This document shows positions 1 to 7,647 of a DNA stretch of 22,653 nucleotides, one piece after another. The position numbers were made by a program, and so were the translations under genes. Location of the stretch: positions 1 to 22,653 of the forward strand of contig JAPLSP010000059.1 of NCBI GenBank assembly GCA_026398575.1, given 5' to 3'. Positions within the stretch are counted from its first letter, which is position 1; each line of letters starts with the position of its first letter. Under the pieces are notes generated by a model that worked only from the letters and a program-made list of their open reading frames with translations, ran no database searches and had not been told where the DNA came from. Origin of the DNA: Candidatus Sumerlaeota bacterium (GTDB lineage: Bacteria > Sumerlaeota > Sumerlaeia > JADFCT01).

Positions 1-471
1 CAGGGTTTCGCCTTTCATCAGCAGCGACAGGTCGCCGAGAGTCGAACCTTCTTCCATTCGCGTGTCGTAAAACACGAGCGACAGGCTTCCGACGACGCAT
101 CGCCGGCCAATGTCAATCGTTGACATCTTCATGACGCGATCCTCGAAGAGATGCGTCTGGATCGTGCAGTCGCCATTGAGCGCGACCTCATCGCCAATGC
201 GCACGAGGTCGAACTCGGTCATGTCGGCGGTGTCCATATAGATGCGGCGGCCGATCTTCGCGCCAAGGAGACGGAAGTACCAGCACAGGAACGGTGTGCC
301 CGTAAGAATGCCGATCAGGAAATCGGTGGCGAAATGTTCATGGACGGCGTTGATCAGTTCGTTGCGCCAGACGAAATTATGCCAGAGCGGCTTCTCGCAG
401 GGCTGATAGCGCCCCGCCAGCGAGCGCGGGATCATACGGCGGACCGTTCCACTCGCCGAGTAGCAGTGCAT
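1..471 (-). CDS. C-terminal part of an NRPS-terminal-domain / hexapeptide acyltransferase-like protein, runs off left edge, 5'-truncated
   Basis: The minus strand reads 157 codons from the ATG at 471 to the window edge. The protein contains GRYQPCEKPLW, HNFVWRNELI, GTPFLCWYFRLLGAKIGRR, TEFDLVRIGDE, TIQTHLFEDRVMKM and LSLLMKGETL. From memory these match the last ~150 residues of the large terminal domain found at the end of many non-ribosomal peptide synthetase-like and adenylating proteins, which contains left-handed-helix hexapeptide segments (for example IGRRIYMDTADM and IGDEVALNGD). In that family this region follows an adenylation domain, a carrier domain and several membrane segments. 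Here an in-frame TGA at 484-486 lies just upstream, so the large N-terminal part is absent. The gene is therefore a reduced stand-alone protein or a decayed remnant. No good ribosome binding site is seen before the ATG, and the extreme C-terminus lies outside the window. Family assignment is fairly sure; start and functional status are not. Confidence 0.62.
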   Translation of the reverse strand, partial: MHCYSASGTVRRMIPRSLAGRYQPCEKPLWHNFVWRNELINAVHEHFATDFLIGILTGTPFLCWYFRLLGAKIGRRIYMDTADMTEFDLVRIGDEVALNGDCTIQTHLFEDRVMKMSTIDIGRRCVVGSLSLVFYDTRMEEGSTLGDLSLLMKGETL

Positions 472-483
472 GGTCCGGCATAC

Positions 484-756
484 TCAAGGCGCTGCCTTTT
501 TCAGCCATTTGCATGCGAGCAGCACATAGTCGCGATATGTGATCTTTCGAAAATTCATGTTCGCTGCGCCGCATATCCGCGGCAATTCAGCCTGAAATGA
601 CTGAAACCTTTTCCAGATATTATCCGGTCCAGGCAATATGCGGGCTCGGATGTTACAGCTGAGCCAATCGCGCACCGCTTGGATGGCGATCTTAGCGTCA
701 TGGCGATGCGCTTCTACATCCTGGCCTGCTATATCGGATAGGAATTTTTGATAGCA
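484..756 (-). pseudogene. C-terminal remnant of an unrecognised protein
   Basis: In the frame ending at TGA 484-486 there are 90 open codons after the TAA at 757-759, and no ATG near the beginning. The peptide looks like real coding sequence: LSDIAGQDVEAH, AIQAVRDWLS, ILPGPDNIWKRFQSFQ, AELPRICG, and TYRDYVLLACKWLKK near the end. The pattern (SDI-G-D--H, then a VRDWL helix, then a conserved short C-terminal domain ending in a WL helix) reminds me of the C-terminal end of uncharacterised bacterial proteins, but I cannot name the family. No continuous reading frame extends upstream. A second frame (about 735-835) carries HLPAGRGGYSDKVML and could be a frame-shifted continuation, which is weak evidence. 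I infer a decayed gene or the surviving end of one broken by a rearrangement that also truncated its left neighbour. Confidence 0.35.
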
Positions 757-915
757 TTACTTTGTCAGAATAGCCGCCGCGTCCTGCCGGTAGATGCCTT
801 GGGATGCGCCCGGACAACACTTGCTTTACGCCCGGATTCTCAACGAATCACCTAATGATATTAGCCGATTCAGAGAGGGCGGGCAATGGAATTTCTTATG
901 TGAATTTCCCAGCCT
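757..915. other. Short non-coding stretch downstream of the M28 gene
   Basis: There is no convincing gene, hairpin or T-tract here. A direct repeat GAATTTC occurs at about 889 and 902. The lower GC content compared with the neighbouring genes fits a decayed or spacer region. Confidence 0.3.
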
Positions 916-1899
916 TTATTTTTCGCCATAAACCACTTCGGCCATGACCTCACCCACAATTTGAAGGCTGCGCGGCGCGCATTGGCCGACGTCGTCGCCC
1001 ACGGTGTGCCAGGCTTTGTATTCAAAATCTATGACATCCACGAACGGCTTGCCGGCGTCGAGAAAAGGCACATGATCGTCCAATATCTGCGGCCATTGCC
1101 GGCGCGAAAAAACCTGGGGCCAGCGCTCCAGACCCACACGCCAAATCTTTTCAAACAGCTGCGGCGCGCGCGCCTGCGATTCCACGTCCGCGCGGATCAG
1201 CAAATCCCGCCCGCCCACCATGTCAAGATTGGCGCCCCACGCGATGGGCCAGTCCTCCGGCCAATTCCGCGCGGCGTATCGCGCTCCAAGGCACCATTCC
1301 GCATTCGAACCATTGCGGCCTGCGTCCTCCGCGTCGAAGCAAACGAATACCACGCCCACCGCGGGAGGAGCGCTCTTGAAGACGTTGGCCAGTTCCATCA
1401 AGACGGCCACGCCCGAGGCGCCGTCGTTGGCGCCCGGGATGGGCGTTGCGCGATTGGCCGGATCGGGATCCTGGTCCGCCACTGGCCGCGTATCCCAATG
1501 CGCGGTCAGCGCAACGCGTTTGGCCGCCGACGGATTCACGACCGCGTAAAGATTCGAACAGGGTATCGCCTTGCCGCCATAATAAAAGGAAGTGGCCGCA
1601 AAGCCCTGAAGCCGCGTCTGGCATCCCGCCGTTTGGAACTGCTTTTCCATCCATGCCAGGCATTGTGCATGGCCGTCGGTTCCCGGCACGCGCGGCCCAA
1701 AATCCACCTGCCGACGCAGATACCCGAAGGCGCGGCGCGAGTCAAACAACGTCCACGGCGCCGACGTAGCCGCCACGGATGCGGACGCAGTGGATTCGCG
1801 ATTGGCGCCGGCTGCTGCGGCAATCTCCTGCGCCGCAATAGATTGAATTAGCGCCATTATAATAGCGAAGATGGAAAATAGGACTCGGAATGCAATCAT
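916..1899 (-). CDS. Secreted M28-family zinc enzyme, glutaminyl-peptide cyclotransferase-like
   Basis: A 327-residue protein, counted from the ATG at 1899; a TTG at 1911 would add four residues but is less likely. Residues 1-24 are a signal peptide (hydrophobic FRVLFSIFAIIMALIQ ending SIAAQ), so the enzyme acts outside the cytoplasm. The zinc-peptidase core is complete. AHWDTRP carries H134 and D136. GANDGASG carries D159, the expected zinc ligand. FDAEDAG carries E191 (general acid/base) and D192 (ligand). NLDMVGG carries D226, DDHVPF carries H276, and WHTVGDD carries H298 (ligand). A single zinc with the E-D pair plus the DDHVPF and WHT signatures points to the glutaminyl-peptide cyclotransferase branch, which cyclises N-terminal glutamine to pyroglutamate. 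An aminopeptidase role remains possible. The gene stands alone, 188 bases downstream of the receptor-kinase gene on the same strand. Confidence 0.85.
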   Translation of the reverse strand: MIAFRVLFSIFAIIMALIQSIAAQEIAAAAGANRESTASASVAATSAPWTLFDSRRAFGYLRRQVDFGPRVPGTDGHAQCLAWMEKQFQTAGCQTRLQGFAATSFYYGGKAIPCSNLYAVVNPSAAKRVALTAHWDTRPVADQDPDPANRATPIPGANDGASGVAVLMELANVFKSAPPAVGVVFVCFDAEDAGRNGSNAEWCLGARYAARNWPEDWPIAWGANLDMVGGRDLLIRADVESQARAPQLFEKIWRVGLERWPQVFSRRQWPQILDDHVPFLDAGKPFVDVIDFEYKAWHTVGDDVGQCAPRSLQIVGEVMAEVVYGEK

Positions 1900-2053
1900 A
1901 GCTTGCTTCAACTCAAATCACGCCGCATAGAAAATCATTCGAGAAAAGGATGAAGCCACATCCGCAGCGGCGCAAGCATGAAAGCGCGTTCTCCAAGAAA
2001 TTATGAGCCAACTGGGAATCAGCCCATGCAACCAGCGCTTGTCATCCGAAAGG

Positions 2054-2071
2054 AAAAAGGGCCGAAGAGCC
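2054..2071 (-). terminator. Weak intrinsic terminator candidate after the receptor-kinase gene
   Basis: On the minus strand, 16 bases past the TAG at 2087-2089, a short GGCT/GGCC hairpin with a 4-base loop (2071-2060) is followed by a five-T run (2058-2054). The stem is only about four pairs, so this is a suggestion only. Confidence 0.28.
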
Positions 2072-2086
2072 AAAGCACTATTAAAA

Positions 2087-5000
2087 CTAGCGGGGCAAAC
2101 CAACGCGGCAAATCCGAAAGCCTTGGATTTCGTGCATATTCATGGGATTGTCCCTTTCGCGGAAAGACGCTCGGGTATCCTTAGGAAGAGAGCGCACGCC
2201 ACCGCCGCGCAAAGCGCGCAAGGCGCTGCTAGAACTATACAAATCTTCGCACCATTCAGATACGTTTCCATGCATATCGTAGAATCCCCATTGGTTCGCC
2301 TTCTTTTGCGCGACCGGATGCGGATCACTGTTTGTATTTTGGTGATGCCATGCGTATTCATTTAATGGATTCTTTGATCCAGTATAGTTCCCGAAGCAGT
2401 AATCACCTGTGCTTCCGGCAAGGCAGGCGTGCTCCCATTGCGCTTCGCTGGGCAGGCAATAGCGCTTGCCCGTTTTTTTGGAGAGCCATTCGCAAAACGC
2501 CTTCGCATTGTGCCAGCTGACATAGACAACCGGATAGTCATCGCCTGACGAGGTTCTGTCGATGACGCCCTTGATATGCGCGAGGTATTTATATTTGGAG
2601 TATATCGAAGTGTAATCGCGCGCATCGCGCGAGCCGTCATACCCGCTATCCTTCACAAACGCCATGTACTGCGCGTTCGTCAACTCCGTCGCGCCCATCC
2701 AATACCCGCCGCTAGTTATTTCATTGCCTTCGACAAAGATCATCTTCAGGTTCAGGCCCGCAGCGGTTTCAGTGTAAGAGCTCAATGGATTGGCCTTTTC
2801 GTAGTCCTGCCAGACTTTCGCAAGCGTGGGATCCTGCGGAAGGAGCGCCGTCGCCGACGCAATGGCTTTCTCAGCCGAAGCCCAATTCTTATTCGAAATG
2901 GCGTCTTTCGCCGTTGCGATCTGAGCATCGAACTGTACTCTCTGCCGCGCTTCGAACGCCTTCACTGCCTGCAAAGCTTCGTTCTTGAATTGCCCATCGC
3001 CATGACCGGCCAAATATTTGCGGTAGCTTTCAAGGCTGTCAACCGCCTTGGCCTGAGCATAAGCCGATTGATCTACCGTGCGCGCAGACTGCTCGGTTTC
3101 CTGACAAATCCTGAATCCGCAGCCGTCGCTTGCGGCCCCAGGATAGGCCACAAAACGTGACGACGCGCGGCAGCGTTCAGGATAGAATGACCAGTCGCCG
3201 CCGCGCACAACGCCGCCGGCGCCGCTGGAACTAACCAAATCTTTGCACCACTCAGTAACGTTCCCATGCATATCGTAGAGTCCCCATTGGTTCGCCTTTT
3301 TTTGCGCCACCGGATGTACATGTATTTTCATTCCCGTGCCTGGGTTATCTATACACCATGCGTATTCGCCCAACAGCGACGCATCGCTCCCGAAGCAATA
3401 GTCTCCTGTACTTCCGGCGCGGCAGGCGTGCTCCCATTGTGCTTCGCTGGGCAGGCAATAGCGCTTGCCCGTCTTCTTTGAGAGCCAGTCACAGAACGCC
3501 TTGGCGTTATACCAGCTGACATAGACAACCGGATAGTCATCGCCTGACGAGGCGTATTTGTCGCCGCTTTTGATATGCTTCAGGTAATCCCAATCTGCAT
3601 CACGCGAGCCGTCATAGCCGCTATCCACCAGAAACGCCTTATACTGAGCGTTTGTTACTTCCGTCGCGCCCATCCAATAACCGTCGCAGGTTTGCGTGGT
3701 GCCTTCGATCCCGATCATTTGCATGTTTAGTCCGCAGGCGGTTTCAAAATAGTTTTTATATTCGATATTGTTTTGGGGTTCGATATTGCCTTCATGCTCA
3801 CTATTGCTTTTATTGCGCATGGCGTATTGCCAAAATACCGCTGCCAACAGCAGCAGCACCGCAACGGCGGCGCAGATTTTCTTTATCCGAGACAAAGAGC
3901 GCTTACGGGCGGCGAGCGCTACGGCGCGAACGTGACTCTCTTCGTAATGCTCAAGACGATCTGCTATCTGGCTTGCCGTAGGCCGCGAAAGCGGATCGGG
4001 ATCAAGACATGCCTCCGTCGCCTCGCGCAATATGGGATCATCCAGAGATTTCAGATTCACACCGGGAACCGCATTGATATCTCCAACAAATAGTTGATAG
4101 AAGGCAACTCCCAGACTGTAAATATCGGCGGATGTTTCGGCTCGATCAGCTAATTTACCCGCCGGCGACGAGCCGGTTCTTACCAGTTCCGGCGCGATGA
4201 AAAAATACGTTCCAGCCGCTTGCGCCAGCGTCTGGCTATGAAGCGTGTACTGTACGCCTCCGCCGGCAATCTGAATGTCTCCGACGCCTTGGCCGAGCGC
4301 AGTATGAAGGGCTTCCTGCCCGACGCCAAAATCGCACAATCGAAGCGTCGGCGCGCAATTCGCATCCTCATTGGGCTCAACCAGGAAATTCGAGGGTTTG
4401 ATATCGCGATGAATGAACCCGGCATGGTGGACGCGATCCAACGCCTGCGCCATTTGAATGGCGATATCCCGTTTGATTTTCAGCGGCGCATCTTTGCCCG
4501 GCCCGCAAATCCACTGCCGCAGATCGCCACCCGAGACCCAGGCCATTTGAATATAGTATGGCGGCTCGCTATCGTGGGCGCATAATATTTCCACGATCCC
4601 TGGCGGTACCTTGCCCGATTCCCCTGCCAGACGGTTATAGATATCCAGTTCGCGCTTGAGACTTCTAATTCTGCTCTTTTTTGTGCAAAACTTGAAAACG
4701 GTCTTCCGGGATTCCAGCGTCCGGTCCTGAGCCAGCCAGACTTCGCCAAAGCCCCCCTCGCCAAGACGGGCTTCCATAATCCAGTTGGCGCCGGGAAGAG
4801 CCGCATCCACCGCCGGCCGCCATCCAGGCGTTTCATCCCTGAGCTCGATGGGCTTCGCTTTTTCATTGCCTTCGGGTTTATGAAAGCATCGGAGATCATT
4901 TCCCTCTCCAACCTCGCATATTTCCAACGGCTCTTCAACGCCCTTGACGGAATATAAACCATGGCTGACCCACAACAACGGCGCCAGGCCGGCCAGCATT

Positions 5001-5527
5001 TCACCTTTCAGAATCGTGCGCGCATTATCGAAGACGCTGCGCGAGAGAAGGATTTGGCCGCCTTGCGCCAATGACCTTACTCGCGCGGCGGTGTCCACCT
5101 GAATGCCAAGAAAATTCTGTTTCCGTTCGTCGCCTTCCACCTTTTCCATAAACGCTTCGCCCATGTGGATGCCGACGCGGTCCAAAATCGGATACTTGAC
5201 TTCACGGGCGAACGCGCGAATGGCGCCCTGCAATGTCAACGCGTAACGCACAGAATCGGATGGGCGGATGAAGACGATAAAGAAGGAATCTCCCGCGGCG
5301 GAAATTTCTTCGGCCTCGGGGAACAGCGCGAGATTTTGGCGGACGAGCGCATGATAGCGTTCGATCAGAGCAACAGCGGAAGCGTCTCCCAAGCGCTGCT
5401 TGAGCGCCGTTGATCCCACCATATCGGTGAATAGAAACGTCAGCACGCCGGTATGATGCCGCTGGCGGAACTCCTCCACGGCCTGCAGATGAGATTCACT
5501 TAAATGGATTTCAACATCAGGTTCCAT
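2087..5527 (-). CDS. Mosaic receptor: class III cyclase domain, Ser/Thr protein kinase, membrane helix, two FGE-like domains
   Basis: A 1146-residue protein from ATG 5527. Residues ~27-185 are a class III nucleotidyl cyclase domain: LFTDMVGST with metal Asp D35, and AAGDSF with D80. The purine-selecting Lys position is Ser76, and the usual Asn of N-x-AAR is D145, with R149 kept. Residues ~251-535 are a protein kinase with G-loop LGEGGFGEV (255-263), K279, E293, HRDIKPSN (D375), DFG at 399-401 and APE at 445-447, so it should be active. A single membrane helix lies at about 551-568, after a basic stretch. Residues ~598-818 and ~921-1144 are two formylglycine-generating-enzyme/sulfatase-modifying-factor-like domains (LPSEAQWEHAC, YDMHGNV-EWC, GFRIC), separated by a helical linker. 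Cyclase and kinase are predicted cytoplasmic and the FGE-like domains external. The two FGE-like copies share long identical runs, so the duplication is recent. Neither has the catalytic Cys pair of true FGE, so ligand or glycan binding is likelier than catalysis. Confidence 0.88.
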   Translation of the reverse strand: MEPDVEIHLSESHLQAVEEFRQRHHTGVLTFLFTDMVGSTALKQRLGDASAVALIERYHALVRQNLALFPEAEEISAAGDSFFIVFIRPSDSVRYALTLQGAIRAFAREVKYPILDRVGIHMGEAFMEKVEGDERKQNFLGIQVDTAARVRSLAQGGQILLSRSVFDNARTILKGEMLAGLAPLLWVSHGLYSVKGVEEPLEICEVGEGNDLRCFHKPEGNEKAKPIELRDETPGWRPAVDAALPGANWIMEARLGEGGFGEVWLAQDRTLESRKTVFKFCTKKSRIRSLKRELDIYNRLAGESGKVPPGIVEILCAHDSEPPYYIQMAWVSGGDLRQWICGPGKDAPLKIKRDIAIQMAQALDRVHHAGFIHRDIKPSNFLVEPNEDANCAPTLRLCDFGVGQEALHTALGQGVGDIQIAGGGVQYTLHSQTLAQAAGTYFFIAPELVRTGSSPAGKLADRAETSADIYSLGVAFYQLFVGDINAVPGVNLKSLDDPILREATEACLDPDPLSRPTASQIADRLEHYEESHVRAVALAARKRSLSRIKKICAAVAVLLLLAAVFWQYAMRNKSNSEHEGNIEPQNNIEYKNYFETACGLNMQMIGIEGTTQTCDGYWMGATEVTNAQYKAFLVDSGYDGSRDADWDYLKHIKSGDKYASSGDDYPVVYVSWYNAKAFCDWLSKKTGKRYCLPSEAQWEHACRAGSTGDYCFGSDASLLGEYAWCIDNPGTGMKIHVHPVAQKKANQWGLYDMHGNVTEWCKDLVSSSGAGGVVRGGDWSFYPERCRASSRFVAYPGAASDGCGFRICQETEQSARTVDQSAYAQAKAVDSLESYRKYLAGHGDGQFKNEALQAVKAFEARQRVQFDAQIATAKDAISNKNWASAEKAIASATALLPQDPTLAKVWQDYEKANPLSSYTETAAGLNLKMIFVEGNEITSGGYWMGATELTNAQYMAFVKDSGYDGSRDARDYTSIYSKYKYLAHIKGVIDRTSSGDDYPVVYVSWHNAKAFCEWLSKKTGKRYCLPSEAQWEHACLAGSTGDYCFGNYTGSKNPLNEYAWHHQNTNSDPHPVAQKKANQWGFYDMHGNVSEWCEDLYSSSSALRALRGGGVRSLPKDTRASFRERDNPMNMHEIQGFRICRVGLPR

Positions 5528-5715
5528 GCTAAATCGCCTGCGAGAAGAACATTATTGTATTGTCGTTTGCAGTGTAATCACTTCACCGGGAGAAAGGCAA
5601 GGGCAATCCTCCCCCGCCTCCCCCGCCCGACAGACGTGCCGGATATTGGAGCGATTAATCGGCGGGCTCAATCGGATTCCGAGGGAAGAATCAAAGGGAG
5701 TGGCTTGCGCGTGGA
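5528..5715. other. Spacer between the receptor-kinase gene and the glycosyltransferase fusion
   Basis: 188 bases without a gene. It must contain the minus-strand promoter of the receptor-kinase gene, but I see no clear -35/-10 pair or strong ribosome binding site. A C-rich direct repeat (CTCCCCCGC twice, about 5611-5629) is the only visible structure. Confidence 0.3.
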
Positions 5716-7407
5716 TCAATTCCTTGAGTTCCCATTTTCCTTTGGGTAGAGTCTGGCTCGCGCGACGATGATCATTTGCGTCAGAAATATCAGCCAGTTG
5801 ATCTTCATGTAAAGCACATCGGCAGTTTCGCGGATCGCGGGCAGCACTTCATCGGCCCGGAGCGGGCGCTCGTCGGGAAAACGCCAGAGCCCGAACATTT
5901 CTGCGCAGAAGCGCGTGGCCCGATAAAGTAAGGTTGGCGTTGGAAAAAGAATGATCGCCAAACCGCCTGGCCGCAGCAGGCGGAAATGATTTTGAATTGC
6001 CCGCTTTGTGCCGTCGCGATCAAAGTGTTCGATCAAACCCACGCTCATGACGATATCCGCATTCATGTTCGGGAGGGTTCCGAGGACGTCGCCATTGACC
6101 ACGGATATCGAGCCATCCTCTTTATAGAGTTCCGCCAACAGATCCAATCCCAGCTGATTATTATCAATGACGCAATAGCTCTGAGGGGCAATCTGCCGCT
6201 TGCACGTCTCAATAAAAAAACTGTTTCCGCCGCCCAATTCCACAATGCGGGGATGCGGTTCGGGCGAAAACCGCTTGATGAGGCCTACGAGCCGGCCGGC
6301 GGTGATCCGCCTTGAAAAGCGCGCCGTTGTGACAGGCTGGCGATAATAAGAATCCCAGTCCGTGGCCACTTCCGATTTTTCAGATTGAGCAAATATGATG
6401 TCACGCTGAACCAGGAAGTTGGCAAGGAAAACAAGAGTTTCGGCCACGATCTTCGCCCAAAGGACGGGGAAGCCGAGCATGGATTGCATCAGTTGGATCA
6501 GGCCATAGGAGATGAACCCGGAGACCACGACGAGCAGAAGGTATTTGGGAAAGACCTCGGCATGCGATTGGCCTGAGAGAAAAACGGCCCGCCGCACCGC
6601 CTGGTAGTTGAAGACAAGCGCCACACATCGCGCGATGACCTGCGCCCCGGCGACCGAAGCGCCGCAAAACAAAGCGGTTATGAACACAGCGCCATCAATC
6701 AGAGAGGTCAACAGCGAGGCAATCGTGAATCGCAGGAGCGTGAAATAAATCCGGATCGAGTCCGTGAGGGGGTTGAAGTGCGAGGATTTGTTGTCTTCAA
6801 GATACACCGTTTCAATGTCCACCTCGATAATCTGCATCCCCGACTGCTTTGCCATGAGCAACATATCCAGTTCGAATTCGTAGCGCTGAGAAGCGACCGT
6901 CAACAACCGGAGCATCAGCGCGCGCGGAATGCCGCGGAGTCCCGTCTGGGTGTCTCGCAGATGATAACCCAACACATAACGCATCACATTGCGCGTGAGC
7001 GAATTGCCGATGCGGCTTCGCAATGGGGTTGTTCCCTGGAATTTGCGGGCGCCGAGCACCAGGCATTGGGGCTGTTCGATGACCGCCTGGCTCACGCGCT
7101 GAATGTCCTTGGGCAGATGCTGGCCGTCGGCATCCGCCGTCACGACGCCGGGACAATCGGGAAAGTGAAATGCAACGTAGTTTATACCGGCCTTGAGCGC
7201 CGCGCCCTTGCCCAAATTGATCGCATGGTGCAGAACCACCACCCCCGGGATGGCGGCCACGCTCTGGAAGACCGGCTGAGACGCATCGCCGCTGCCGTCA
7301 TCAATAACGACGATACAGGCATAATCACTCGGGTTGAAAGATCGCGCCAGGGAAATCAGAGCATCTTCCGGTTTGTAAGCAGGAATGATAATCGCGGGAA
7401 GCGCCAT
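5716..7407 (-). CDS. GT2 glycosyltransferase - GtrA membrane domain - SAM methyltransferase fusion
   Basis: A 563-residue protein from the ATG at 7407; a TTG at 7470 would add 21 non-conserved residues. Residues 1-~215 are a family 2 glycosyltransferase of the polyprenyl-phosphate type: IIIPAYKPE, VIDDGSGD (35-41), GKGAALKAG, TADADGQ (90-96, nucleotide-sugar and metal-binding Asp residues), VLGAR and DTQTGLRG (152-159). Residues ~228-340 form a four-helix GtrA domain (SLLTSLIDGAVF, VFNYQAVRRAVF, FLVQRDIIF). Residues ~345-563 are a class I methyltransferase: VELGGGNS (389-396), VNGDVLGTLP, and SVGLIEHF (455-462). The likely role is making a lipid-linked sugar at the inner membrane and helping it cross or be handed on; the methyltransferase may methylate the sugar or lipid. 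GT2-GtrA pairing is known; the third domain is unusual. It is divergent from the GT-C-like gene at 7648, which supports a shared envelope-glycan role. Confidence 0.85.
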   Translation of the reverse strand: MALPAIIIPAYKPEDALISLARSFNPSDYACIVVIDDGSGDASQPVFQSVAAIPGVVVLHHAINLGKGAALKAGINYVAFHFPDCPGVVTADADGQHLPKDIQRVSQAVIEQPQCLVLGARKFQGTTPLRSRIGNSLTRNVMRYVLGYHLRDTQTGLRGIPRALMLRLLTVASQRYEFELDMLLMAKQSGMQIIEVDIETVYLEDNKSSHFNPLTDSIRIYFTLLRFTIASLLTSLIDGAVFITALFCGASVAGAQVIARCVALVFNYQAVRRAVFLSGQSHAEVFPKYLLLVVVSGFISYGLIQLMQSMLGFPVLWAKIVAETLVFLANFLVQRDIIFAQSEKSEVATDWDSYYRQPVTTARFSRRITAGRLVGLIKRFSPEPHPRIVELGGGNSFFIETCKRQIAPQSYCVIDNNQLGLDLLAELYKEDGSISVVNGDVLGTLPNMNADIVMSVGLIEHFDRDGTKRAIQNHFRLLRPGGLAIILFPTPTLLYRATRFCAEMFGLWRFPDERPLRADEVLPAIRETADVLYMKINWLIFLTQMIIVARARLYPKENGNSRN

Positions 7408-7647
7408 AAATGGTCTGCATTTAATATTTCTTCGATCTTTCAATGCGTATTCAGGCCATGTCAACGCCAAATCCTCGCTTGCTCTGTTTCCTCAATCAGC
7501 CGCCGAAAATTTCAGCTTCATATTCAAATAAACTCAGCAAAAACCAAAATTAGCGGATTGAATCGCCGGCGCCTCATGAATATGCTTTGCACAGCTTGCT
7601 CCAAAAGCTGGCGCTGCTCCTATCTGCATTAATTTACTCTTCCTTAC
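7408..7647. promoter_or_regulatory. Divergent intergenic region between the two glycan genes
   Basis: 240 bases separate the minus-strand fusion gene from the plus-strand membrane glycosyltransferase, so promoters for both must lie here. It is more AT-rich than the flanking genes. A small inverted repeat CAGCTT/AAGCTG is present near 7588-7607. I could not assign convincing -35/-10 hexamers, and neither start codon has a strong Shine-Dalgarno sequence. Confidence 0.35.

Noticed and set aside
961..1851. 296-codon plus-strand frame opposite the M28 gene
   Set aside because: Arg/His/Pro-rich shadow of the minus-strand enzyme, whose active-site residues are all intact.
2096..3736. Diversity-generating retroelement variable region in the duplicated FGE-like domains
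   Set aside because: The fold is the same as in known variable proteins, but there is no reverse transcriptase, template repeat or A-specific mutation pattern in the window.
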